Origin: Bacteroidota bacterium
GTDB lineage: Bacteria; Bacteroidota; Ignavibacteria; T3Sed10-11
Assembly (NCBI GenBank): GCA_007128495.1
Contig: SKXH01000039.1
Coordinates: 1 to 27,090, forward strand
Length of the DNA stretch: 27,090 nucleotides
Direction: 5' to 3'
The position numbers were made by a program, and so were the translations under genes. Shown in pieces: positions 13,802 through 21,309 of the stretch (positions within the stretch are counted from its first letter, which is position 1; every line of letters starts with the position of its first letter). A model generated the notes under the pieces. That model was given only the letters and a program-made list of their open reading frames with translations, was not told the origin of the DNA and did not search any database.

Positions 13802-15286
13802 ATGGCTCAACCATTTGTTGATAACTCTGCCGTATCTTACAATAACAAAAACCCTGCCGAGCTAATATGGGAGAAGTGCCTGGTAACCGTCAAAGAAAAG
13901 ATAAATACACAAAGCTTTAAAACGTGGTTCGAGCCGGTAAAGCCATTAAAGCTCGAGAACGACGAGCTCTCCATTGAGGTACCAAGCCAGTTCTTCTACG
14001 AATGGCTCGAAGAACATTATTACCAGCTCATACACGATACTCTGTATCAATTGCTCGGCAACCATATACGGCTTGCCTATACCGTTCGTGAAGACGACAT
14101 GTATACCGAGCAAACTTTGGTGCTTGATGACATCGACATAAACAAAGGTACGGATAATTCTATCACGAACAATAATCCCGAACCGAAAGCCGATCAAAAC
14201 CATCCGAAGGTATACCTTACAGATGTTCAGACTAAACCGACGCCAAATATATCTGCAATGCTCAATAAACGATACACCTTCGATAATTTTATTAAGGGTG
14301 ACAGCAACCAGTTCGCACGGGCTGCCGCACTGGCAGTAGCCAATAATCCGGGGGGTACTTCTTTTAATCCGCTTGTTGTCTACGGCGGCGTAGGACTCGG
14401 GAAGACACATTTAATTCAGGCACTCGGCAACCAGGCGCTTGAATATCACAACGATATTAGCGTGTGTTATGTGAGCAGTGAAAAGTTTACCATAGAATTT
14501 GTCGATGCAATCCAGAGCGACCGGGTGAGGGATTTCAGCGCATACTATCGAAGCGTTGATTTGCTTATCGTCGATGATATACAGTTCTTCGGAGGAAAGG
14601 AAAAAACCCAGGATAATTTCTTCCACACCTTCAACACCCTTCATCAACTCGGAAAACAAATCGTTCTCTCTATCGACAGACCTCCGAAAGAATTGCGCGG
14701 TTTGGATGAACGCCTTATTTCGCGCTTTCAATGGGGACTGACGGCAGACATACAAGCACCCGATCTCGAAACAAGAATCGCTATATTACGAAAGAAAAGT
14801 GTCGATGACGACATCGAGATGCCGCAAGAGGTTATTGATTTTATTGCCGTCAATGTTACCTCCAATATCCGCGAGCTCGAAGGATGCCTTATTAGTCTTC
14901 TTGCAAAAGCATCGCTCGAAAATAAAGACATTAATATAGATTTAGCACGTGAAGTTCTCCAGGTTGTCGTAAGCGATATAAAATCACCTATAAGCATTGA
15001 AGAAATACAACGTATTGTATGCGAGTATTTTAACATCCCTGATGATCTTATCCGGGCAAAAACACGAAAGCAAGAAGTGGTAAACGCACGCCAGATAGCC
15101 ATGTATCTTGTAAAAGAAATGACCAACTCATCTCTAAAAACTATCGGTTTGCATTTCGGCGGACGAGATCACAGCACGGTCATCCATTCATGTCAATCCG
15201 TTGAAGAACAACTCAAGGTAAATCAACGTTTCAGGGATACGATAGCTCAAATAAAACGTAAAATTGAAATATCCTCCGGCCGGTAA
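13802..15286 (+). CDS. dnaA: Chromosomal replication initiator DnaA
   Basis: A 494-residue DnaA, the AAA+ protein that binds DnaA boxes and opens oriC. Domain I (about residues 18-95) is followed by a variable Asn/Asp/Lys-rich linker (100-150). The AAA+ module begins near Y-T-F-D-N-F-I-K-G, with Walker A G-G-V-G-L-G-K-T at 195-202 and Walker B D-D at 258-259. The DNA-binding domain carries the signature G-G-R-D-H-S-T-V-I-H-S near 453. In the sensor-1 stretch, L-S-I-D-R-P-P-K-E has Ile291 where Ser is usual. ATG 13802 has no Shine-Dalgarno but fits the start of domain I. It is flanked on both sides by box-bearing intergenic DNA. Confidence 0.98.
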   Translation: MAQPFVDNSAVSYNNKNPAELIWEKCLVTVKEKINTQSFKTWFEPVKPLKLENDELSIEVPSQFFYEWLEEHYYQLIHDTLYQLLGNHIRLAYTVREDDMYTEQTLVLDDIDINKGTDNSITNNNPEPKADQNHPKVYLTDVQTKPTPNISAMLNKRYTFDNFIKGDSNQFARAAALAVANNPGGTSFNPLVVYGGVGLGKTHLIQALGNQALEYHNDISVCYVSSEKFTIEFVDAIQSDRVRDFSAYYRSVDLLIVDDIQFFGGKEKTQDNFFHTFNTLHQLGKQIVLSIDRPPKELRGLDERLISRFQWGLTADIQAPDLETRIAILRKKSVDDDIEMPQEVIDFIAVNVTSNIRELEGCLISLLAKASLENKDINIDLAREVLQVVVSDIKSPISIEEIQRIVCEYFNIPDDLIRAKTRKQEVVNARQIAMYLVKEMTNSSLKTIGLHFGGRDHSTVIHSCQSVEEQLKVNQRFRDTIAQIKRKIEISSGR

Positions 15287-15886
15287 TTACCGCGCCGCAA
15301 AGTATTACAGACGTCGAAAACATATACCCGTTTTTCAAAGTGCACAATGTGTGGATAGGAACGTTAATAACCTGTGCACGTGGAGTGAAAAACACAGGCC
15401 ATTTCTTATGTTTAATTTTTTTCGATTATTTATACACAATTATAAATATATGTACACATCCGGTAAACAAATTTCAATTATTTTTCAACAACAAATAACA
15501 CATAAAAACACCAAAAATGCTACGTATTAAAACATCTTCTCTAATTATTAACATATTAACAGTTTATATAATAAGTAATCTTTTAACTACGTATACATAT
15601 ATTATTATAGTTTAAAAAGAATGTCCGGATTACTATATAAAACATATTTATTAAAAACGAAAAAATATTAATTAATTCGCTAAAAAATGCAATAAAAATA
15701 AAAAGAAATTAATACCATTAAATGTTTGGTTTCTCATTAAAAAGAATCAACTTATGTTGTTGTAAATTAACAACTTATAGATGCAAACATAGGTTGTTAA
15801 ATTATAAAATTTTTCGTATATTAATAGATTGAAAAATTTAAAGAATTTGAAACACCCACTAATAATCTCCGGAGGCAAAGGAAATA
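15287..15886. other. oriC: AT-rich dnaA-dnaN intergenic region, possible second origin half
   Basis: Six hundred bases without a convincing gene. Two DnaA boxes are visible: TGTGGATAG (15350-15358, one mismatch) and TTATACACA (15430-15438, matching TTATNCACA). The stretch from about 15520 to 15868 is extremely AT-rich and is a plausible unwinding region. The dnaN promoter lies at its right end. Together with the boxes before dnaA this suggests a bipartite origin. An 88-codon open frame at 15264-15530 was not accepted as a gene. Confidence 0.6.
15748..15822 (+). promoter_or_regulatory. dnaN promoter with inverted repeats at the -35
   Basis: TTGTTA (15794-15799), a 17-bp spacer and TATATT (15817-15822) form a promoter 64 bases before dnaN. 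CAACTTATGTT (15748-15758) is repeated in inverse as AACATAGGTTG (15786-15796, one mismatch), and CAACTTATAG lies directly between them (15771-15780). A perfect TTAACAAC/GTTGTTAA pair (15767-15774, 15793-15800) overlaps the -35. The repeats look like a protein-binding site; the binder is unknown. Confidence 0.5.
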
Positions 15887-16999
15887 ATGAAATTTACCGT
15901 TTTGAGCAGTGATCTGCAAAAAGCACTGAGTAAAATAATAGGAGTTGTTCCTGCAAAATCATCTATGCCGATACTTGAGAACATTTTCTTCATGCTTGAT
16001 GGCAAAAATCTTATGCTTTCTGCTACCGATCTTGAGTTGTATTCATCGGTAACACTGGAAGTAAACGGATCGGAAGATGGTTCCATAACAGTACCTGCAA
16101 AACGTCTCGCCGACACGATGCGGGCACTTCCGGACACATCGCTGGTTTTCCATGCAGACATGGAGTCGAACAAAATTACGTTAATAACGGAGACAGGTGA
16201 ATATAATATTACCGGCGTTGCAGGAGAAGAATTTCCGAAATATCCGGAGATTTCAGAAAGTAAATCTACAACCATAGACGGTAGTATTTTAAGGAACGCA
16301 ATAAATAAAACCATGTTCGCCGTCAGCAAAGATGAGCTGCGTCCGTCGTTAATGGGTGTTCTGTTTCGTTTCCGGGAGGATTCGCTTACGGCTATTTCTA
16401 CCGATGGGCACCGGCTAGCTAAGTACGAAAAACATTCACTTCCCTCACCTGTCGAGACCGATGTAATAATACCGGCGAAAGCGCTGGCGGCATTACTTAA
16501 ACTAACCGAAAGTGGTGAAATTAAAATAGCTATGAATGAATCGCACGTTCGATTTACATCCGGTTCATCGGTACTTGCTTCCCGCGTTATAGATGAAACG
16601 TATCCGAATTATGAAAGTGTTATTCCACAGGATAATAACCTCAATATGATTATTTCACGGGAGCAGTTATTGCAGGCACTGCGCCGCGTCTCCTTATACG
16701 CCAACATGACAACGCATCAGATTCGATTCTCATTGCGGGAAAACTCCCTGACCGTTTCTGCTGAGGATATAGATCAGGGAAGTCAGGCAAAGGAGAATAT
16801 ACCCTGCTCATATACGGGCGACGAGCTTGAAATAGGATACAATGCAACCTATATGAACGATGTACTCACCCATATAGATAAGGATAATGTTCGTTTCAGA
16901 TTCAGTAGTCCCACAAAGGCGGGAATAATTGAGCCGGAAGAACAATCGGAAGATGAATCATTAATTATGTTGACAATGCCTTTGCGTTTAAATAATTGA
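15887..16999 (+). CDS. dnaN: DNA polymerase III beta subunit (sliding clamp)
   Basis: A 370-residue beta clamp, the ring that tethers DNA polymerase III and other partners to DNA. Three repeated clamp domains are recognisable: M-K-F-T-V-L-S-S-D-L-Q-K-A-L-S-K-I at the N-terminus, Y-P-E-I near residue 120, the central S-T-D-G-H-R-L-A (about 174-181), Y-P-N-Y-E-S-V-I-P near 238, and the C-terminal M-L-T-M-P-L-R-L partner-binding pocket end. GGAGG (15871-15875) and AAGGA precede the ATG. recF follows after seven bases, so the two are co-transcribed. Length and ending are normal. Confidence 0.97.
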   Translation: MKFTVLSSDLQKALSKIIGVVPAKSSMPILENIFFMLDGKNLMLSATDLELYSSVTLEVNGSEDGSITVPAKRLADTMRALPDTSLVFHADMESNKITLITETGEYNITGVAGEEFPKYPEISESKSTTIDGSILRNAINKTMFAVSKDELRPSLMGVLFRFREDSLTAISTDGHRLAKYEKHSLPSPVETDVIIPAKALAALLKLTESGEIKIAMNESHVRFTSGSSVLASRVIDETYPNYESVIPQDNNLNMIISREQLLQALRRVSLYANMTTHQIRFSLRENSLTVSAEDIDQGSQAKENIPCSYTGDELEIGYNATYMNDVLTHIDKDNVRFRFSSPTKAGIIEPEEQSEDESLIMLTMPLRLNN

Positions 17000-17006
17000 C
17001 AGGTTT

Positions 17007-18137
17007 ATGAAGTTAGAGAAGTTGAGCTTATCCGGTTTCCGGAATCACATTGCGACGAATATTGTGTGTTCACCGACGATAAATTTATTCGTCGGGAAAA
17101 ACGGTCAAGGCAAAACAAATATATTGGAAGCTATCACCTATCTTTCAATAGGTAAGAGTTTTTTTTCTGTTCCCGATAATAATCTCGTACGGCGTGGAGA
17201 TGCAGGGTTTTTAATTTACGGTTCATTTAAATCAGACAACGGTTCTGTGTACAACGTAGGTATCCGTTATACCGGTGAGAACAAAAAGAAAGAACTCCGG
17301 ATAAACAATAAAGATGAAGAACGGGTCTCTTCTTTAGTTGGAATGTTTCCCGTCGTGATATTATATCCGGAACAGCACAGTATAACGAATGGCGGCCCGG
17401 CTGAACGGCGGCGCTTTATGGATATGGTGCTCTCGCAAGCACATTCAAGCTATTTTGAAATGCTGACCGAGTACCGGCGGTTATTGCGGCAGCGAAATGC
17501 AATTCTCGGTGAATCAAGGCAGCGCGACCATCGGGTTCGCGATATGCTCGAACCGTGGGATGAAACTTTTTTAGAGTACGCCGTCGGCATAACGGTGTAC
17601 CGGAATAATTTTATAAAAGAATTAGAGACGTATTTAAAAAATAATTACAATAATATTATTACCGGTTCCGAAACGCCGGTATTACGGTACGAATCGTCGG
17701 TGCCGGTTACTGAGGGCATAGGTTCCGATGAGCAAAAATCGAAAGCATACGAAGCATTTGCAGAGACCTTCGACACAGAAAGACGGTACGGAACAACAGT
17801 GTTTGGTCCGCATCGCGACGAATTGGTACTTATGATAAACGACTTTGAAGTGAGAAAATATGCTTCACAGGGACAGCAGAAATCATTTCTGGTGGCCTTA
17901 AAAATTTCGGAATCACAGTATTTACTCGAAAAGCGGAACGAGCAGCCGTTGATTCTGCTCGACGACCTGTTCGGGGAGCTTGATCGGGAGCGATCAAACC
18001 GGGTTTTAGAGTTAACATCCGGCATGGGACAAACTTTTGTTACGTCTGTCGATGAAACAATCGGCAAAACTCATTACTCGTCGCTTAACGGGCATATACA
18101 GTTTAACGTCAGCGAAGGGGCTGTCAGCAATGTATAA
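17007..18137 (+). CDS. recF: DNA replication and repair protein RecF
   Basis: A 376-residue RecF, an SMC-like ATPase that helps load RecA at single-strand gaps with RecO and RecR. Walker A reads G-K-N-G-Q-G-K-T-N near residues 30-38. The ABC signature is Y-A-S-Q-G-Q-Q-K-S (about 288-296), and Walker B L-I-L-L-D-D-L-F-G-E-L-D lies near 315-326, followed by Q-T-F-V-T-S-V-D-E at the D/H-loop region. It starts seven bases after dnaN and its last codons overlap the DUF721 gene by eight bases, so it is inside a tight dnaN-recF-dciA operon. Confidence 0.97.
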   Translation: MKLEKLSLSGFRNHIATNIVCSPTINLFVGKNGQGKTNILEAITYLSIGKSFFSVPDNNLVRRGDAGFLIYGSFKSDNGSVYNVGIRYTGENKKKELRINNKDEERVSSLVGMFPVVILYPEQHSITNGGPAERRRFMDMVLSQAHSSYFEMLTEYRRLLRQRNAILGESRQRDHRVRDMLEPWDETFLEYAVGITVYRNNFIKELETYLKNNYNNIITGSETPVLRYESSVPVTEGIGSDEQKSKAYEAFAETFDTERRYGTTVFGPHRDELVLMINDFEVRKYASQGQQKSFLVALKISESQYLLEKRNEQPLILLDDLFGELDRERSNRVLELTSGMGQTFVTSVDETIGKTHYSSLNGHIQFNVSEGAVSNV

Positions 18138-18420
18138 AACGTTCCCTGAATCGATCGGCACGGTAATTGAAAAATTATTTTCTGAACTCGGCCTCCAGGA
18201 ACGATATAAACGTTCCAGAGTTCTCGGTGCGTGGAGTGATATCGTCGGCGAACAAGTAGCGAAGGTTTCTACTGCCGAACGGATCGTTGGTAAAAGGTTG
18301 TTCGTTCATGTTTCTAATAGTGCCTGGCGGCATGAGTTACATATGCAAAAAAAACAAATTATACATAAAGTGAACCGTTATATCGGCACGAATATTATAG
18401 ATGATATAAAATTTCATTAA
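18130..18420 (+). CDS. dciA: DUF721 / DciA-family replicative helicase operation protein
   Basis: A 96-residue DUF721 protein, the family containing DciA, which helps load the replicative helicase DnaB in bacteria that lack DnaC/DnaI-type loaders. Visible core: R-V-L-G-A-W-S-D-I-V-G-E-Q-V-A-K-V-S-T-A-E-R-I-V-G-K-R-L-F-V-H-V-S-N-S-A-W-R-H-E-L (about residues 32-70), including the W-x-x-I-V-G and S-x-x-W-x-x-E-L motifs, then K-K-Q-I-I-H-K-V-N. ATG 18130 overlaps recF by eight bases, and upstream codons in the frame are recF shadow. Position between recF and gyrB is typical of FCB genomes. It is near the minimal domain size, without the long extension seen in mycobacterial DciA. Confidence 0.88.
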   Translation: MYKTFPESIGTVIEKLFSELGLQERYKRSRVLGAWSDIVGEQVAKVSTAERIVGKRLFVHVSNSAWRHELHMQKKQIIHKVNRYIGTNIIDDIKFH

Positions 18421-18446
18421 CACTTAATGGAGACGAAGTAGACGTT

Positions 18447-20510
18447 ATGGCAAAGTCACGTTCAAAGAAAGCAGCTGCCCGGGGAAAAGGATCAAAGAAA
18501 AAGGATAAAATGATCAAGCCGAAGACACCGAAAGATCTGCAAAAAGGAAGTATCGCAGGCGGCGATTACGGTGCAAAAAGTATTCACGTGCTTAAAGGCC
18601 TTGAAGCGGTTCGCAAAAGACCCGCAATGTATATCGGCGACGTTAGTTCGCGCGGATTACACCATCTCGTTTACGAGGTTGTCGATAACAGTATCGACGA
18701 AGCGATGGGCGGGTATTGTTCACAGATCGACGTAACACTCAATAAAGACGGATCGGTAACCGTTGTGGATGATGGCCGTGGTATACCGACCGATATTCAT
18801 CCCTCCGAGGGACGGTCAGCCCTTGAAGTTGTTATGACGGTCCTGCACGCAGGCGGTAAGTTTGATAAAAGTTCATACAAAGTATCCGGTGGTTTACACG
18901 GTGTCGGTGTTTCGGTGGTGAACGCGTTGTCCGAGTGGTTGGTGGTGGAATCATACCGCGATGGTCAGGTGTATTACCAGAAATACCACCGGGGCGAACC
19001 GGAAGAACCGGTAAAGGTAATCGGTAAGACTGATAAAACGGGGACAAAAACAACGTTCTTACCCGATAAAGATATCTTTCTAAAAAAGACAGTATTTAAG
19101 TTCGATACCTTAGCCGAGCGGCTTCGTGAGCTTGCATTTTTAAATAAAGATATCGAAATAACTTTGCGCGATGAAGAAGAGGGGCGGGACGAACGGTTTC
19201 ACTTTGAGGGAGGCATCGTTGAGTTTGTACAATACATCGACGACAAAAGAAAACCGTTAGTTAAAAAACCCATTTACATTAAAGGTGAGATGGACAACAC
19301 ACCGGTTGAAGTCGCTTTCCAATACAACGATGCCTATAGTGATAATATATTTACCTATGTTAACAACATTAATACCCATGAAGGCGGCTCACACCTTGTC
19401 GGCTTTAAAGCAGCTCTGACCCGGACGTTAAATAACTACGCATATAAATCGAACCTTGTTAAGAATAAAAAAATCTCATTACAAGGTGACGATTTTCGCG
19501 AAGGACTTACCGCAGTGCTTAGTATAAAGGTTGCAGAACCGCAGTTCGAAGGGCAGACAAAAACAAAGCTCGGAAACAGCGAAACAAAAAGCATCGTAGA
19601 AACGATTATCGGTGAGAATCTTCGTCACTGGCTTGAAGATAATCCGGGCGAAGCGAAAAAAATTATCGAAAAATGCATGCGTGCGGCCGAAGCACGGGAG
19701 GCAGCACGACAGGCGCGTGATTTAACGAGGCGAAAAAGCGCACTCGAAATTTCAAATCTGCCGGGTAAACTCGCAGATTGCTCAATCAATGATCCGGAAC
19801 ATGCCGAAATTTATCTCGTCGAGGGTGATTCCGCGGGCGGCAGCGCAAAACAGGGACGGGATAGACGCTTCCAGGCAATCCTTCCGTTGAAAGGAAAGAT
19901 TCTCAACGTTGAAAAAGCCCGGATGCATAAGATTCTCGAGAACGATGAGATCAAAGCTATCTTTACCGCGCTGGGAGCCGGTATCGGCGATTCATTCGAT
20001 ATGAACCGTATTCGCTACGGTAAAATCATTATTATGTGTGACGCCGACGTCGACGGGTCTCACATTCGCACCCTGTTGCTTACACTCCTCTTCCGTCATA
20101 TGCGGCAGCTTGTTGAGGGTGGACGGGTTTATATAGCACAGCCGCCGTTGTTTAAAGTGAAGAAAGGTAAACAGGAAGAGTATGTTTTTGACGAAGATGA
20201 ACTCGAACGCGTGATAAAAAAACTCAAAGGCGGAAAGGGTACCGGGGAGGTTGTGAAAGAAGTTACCGAAGAAGGCGCTATGAGTATGAACGGTATCGTC
20301 GTTTCACGGTTCAAAGGACTCGGTGAGATGAATCCCGAGCAGCTCTGGCAGACGACAATGAATCCCGAAACGCGTACCGTTCTTCAGGTCACTATTGAAA
20401 ACGCCGCCGAAGCGGATCGGTTATTCCAGACGCTTATGGGCGACGATGTCGAACCGCGACGCGATTTCATCGAAAAGAATGCGAAGTATGTGAGAAATCT
20501 GGATATATAA
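18447..20510 (+). CDS. gyrB: DNA gyrase subunit B
   Basis: A 687-residue ATPase subunit of DNA gyrase. The GHKL ATPase shows E-V-V-D-N-S-I-D-E-A (77-86), D-D-G-R-G-I-P (108-114) and G-G-L-H-G-V-G (148-154). The Toprim domain shows V-E-G-D-S-A-G-G (from about 458) and D-A-D-V-D-G-S-H-I (from about 532). The C-terminus P-E-Q-L-W-Q-T-T-M-N-P-E is present, and the length argues against the long proteobacterial insert. An unusual basic, Ser/Gly/Lys-rich extension of about 40 residues precedes the first conserved helix. GGAGAC lies upstream of the ATG. It follows dciA after 26 bases; gyrA lies 800 bases downstream, separated by the nucleotidyltransferase genes. Confidence 0.97.
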   Translation: MAKSRSKKAAARGKGSKKKDKMIKPKTPKDLQKGSIAGGDYGAKSIHVLKGLEAVRKRPAMYIGDVSSRGLHHLVYEVVDNSIDEAMGGYCSQIDVTLNKDGSVTVVDDGRGIPTDIHPSEGRSALEVVMTVLHAGGKFDKSSYKVSGGLHGVGVSVVNALSEWLVVESYRDGQVYYQKYHRGEPEEPVKVIGKTDKTGTKTTFLPDKDIFLKKTVFKFDTLAERLRELAFLNKDIEITLRDEEEGRDERFHFEGGIVEFVQYIDDKRKPLVKKPIYIKGEMDNTPVEVAFQYNDAYSDNIFTYVNNINTHEGGSHLVGFKAALTRTLNNYAYKSNLVKNKKISLQGDDFREGLTAVLSIKVAEPQFEGQTKTKLGNSETKSIVETIIGENLRHWLEDNPGEAKKIIEKCMRAAEAREAARQARDLTRRKSALEISNLPGKLADCSINDPEHAEIYLVEGDSAGGSAKQGRDRRFQAILPLKGKILNVEKARMHKILENDEIKAIFTALGAGIGDSFDMNRIRYGKIIIMCDADVDGSHIRTLLLTLLFRHMRQLVEGGRVYIAQPPLFKVKKGKQEEYVFDEDELERVIKKLKGGKGTGEVVKEVTEEGAMSMNGIVVSRFKGLGEMNPEQLWQTTMNPETRTVLQVTIENAAEADRLFQTLMGDDVEPRRDFIEKNAKYVRNLDI

Positions 20511-20528
20511 TCCGCGCGCTGAATTTTT

Positions 20529-20735
20529 ATGAAAAAAATAATTAAAGACGGTACCCATATTCTGATACTCGAAAAAGACGATCCCGATGCAGAGTTGGAT
20601 TTCGAGATCGATTTTCAGTTATCGCTTACTCCGTCACAACGGTACGAAATAATGGATCAACTTGTTAAAGACGGTTTGGAATTCAAAAAAAAGCGTGGAT
20701 ATAAAAACACTCCTAAAATCGTTACTCGATCATAA
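20529..20735 (+). CDS. Small protein paired with a nucleotidyltransferase
   Basis: A 68-residue protein of unknown function. It has an acidic middle (D-D-P-D-A-E-L-D-F-E-I-D-F) and then S-L-T-P-S-Q-R-Y-E-I-M-D-Q-L-V-K-D-G-L-E-F, a helix pattern also found in the broken ORF at 21152. It begins 19 bases after gyrB without a strong ribosome-binding site. Its 3' end overlaps the nucleotidyltransferase gene by about 41 bases if that starts at GTG 20695, implying translational coupling. Small proteins directly before DUF6036/AbiEii-like nucleotidyltransferases are common and may be antitoxins or targeting partners, but no function is known to me. Confidence 0.65.
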   Translation: MKKIIKDGTHILILEKDDPDAELDFEIDFQLSLTPSQRYEIMDQLVKDGLEFKKKRGYKNTPKIVTRS

Positions 20736-21147
20736 TGTAAAATTTTTGATCGTCGGAGCATGGGCATTACCTGCTTATGGGTATGAAAGAATGACCCGGG
20801 ATGTCGATATATTTATTGAGGCAACGAGAGAGAATGCAAAAAAGTGCATCGAAGCATTACAAAGTATCGGATATCACGCGATTCTTGATTTGTCGGTTGA
20901 AGAGTTACTAAAAAGTAAAGTTTTACTGCGAGAGTATATATTACGCGTTGATATTCATCCGTTTATTATGGGTGTTGATTTTTACGAGGTATGGAAAAAT
21001 AAAATGGAAACCGAGGTTAAGGGTTTCAAGGTTTATGTACCCTCTCTCGATGATTTAATAAAAATGAAAGAGATTACCGGAAGAGATAAGGATAAACAGG
21101 ATCTGAAGATACTCAAGAAAATAAAAGATAAAGCAGGTAACAATTAA
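20695..21147 (+). CDS. AbiEii/DUF6036-like nucleotidyltransferase
   Basis: A 150-residue polymerase-beta-superfamily nucleotidyltransferase. The fingerprint is F-L-I-V-G-A-W-A-L-P-A-Y-G-Y (17-30), R-M-T-R-D-V-D-I-F-I with metal-binding Asp36 and Asp38, and a third acid in L-R-V-D-I-H-P-F (Asp86). It ends with S-L-D-D-L-I-K-M-K-E-I-T-G-R-D-K-D-K-Q-D-L, the family's substrate-side helix. GTG 20695 is preferred because homology starts at V-D-I-K-T-L-L; TTG 20662 is an alternative. Related enzymes act as AbiE/MenA-type toxins that modify tRNA, but many short versions are uncharacterised. It sits with its small partner between gyrB and gyrA, normally adjacent in many genomes, so the pair is probably an insertion. 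Confidence 0.8.
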   Translation: MDIKTLLKSLLDHNVKFLIVGAWALPAYGYERMTRDVDIFIEATRENAKKCIEALQSIGYHAILDLSVEELLKSKVLLREYILRVDIHPFIMGVDFYEVWKNKMETEVKGFKVYVPSLDDLIKMKEITGRDKDKQDLKILKKIKDKAGNN

Positions 21148-21151
21148 TTGG

Positions 21152-21277
21152 ATGATAAAATATTCCGAAGAAATAGAGTGAGTTAAACAAGAGTACAGGC
21201 GGGAAAATCCGCTTACGATTGAGCAGAAATTTGCACTTATGAACGCAATGTAAAATGAAGTAGAACAATTTCATTAG
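21152..21277 (+). pseudogene. Remnant of a small gene resembling the 20529 protein
   Basis: Translated from ATG 21152, the frame reads M-I-K-Y-S-E-E-I-E, a TGA (21179), V-K-Q-E-Y-R-R-E-N-P-L-T-I-E-Q-K-F-A-L-M-N-A-M, a TAA (21251), then N-E-V-E-Q-F-H and a TAG (21275). N-P-L-T-I-E-Q-K-F-A-L-M-N-A-M aligns with S-L-T-P-S-Q-R-Y-E-I-M-D-Q-L in the small protein at 20529. It is therefore probably a second, dead copy of the partner gene, whose nucleotidyltransferase has been lost. The stretch 21278-21309 before gyrA holds nothing further. Confidence 0.5.
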
Positions 21278-21309
21278 TAAATAATAAATAACCAATAATA
21301 AATTATAAC

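Noticed and set aside
15264..15530. 88-codon frame at the end of dnaA and into the origin gap
   Set aside because: Begins inside dnaA in another frame, has no ribosome-binding site, and covers DnaA boxes.
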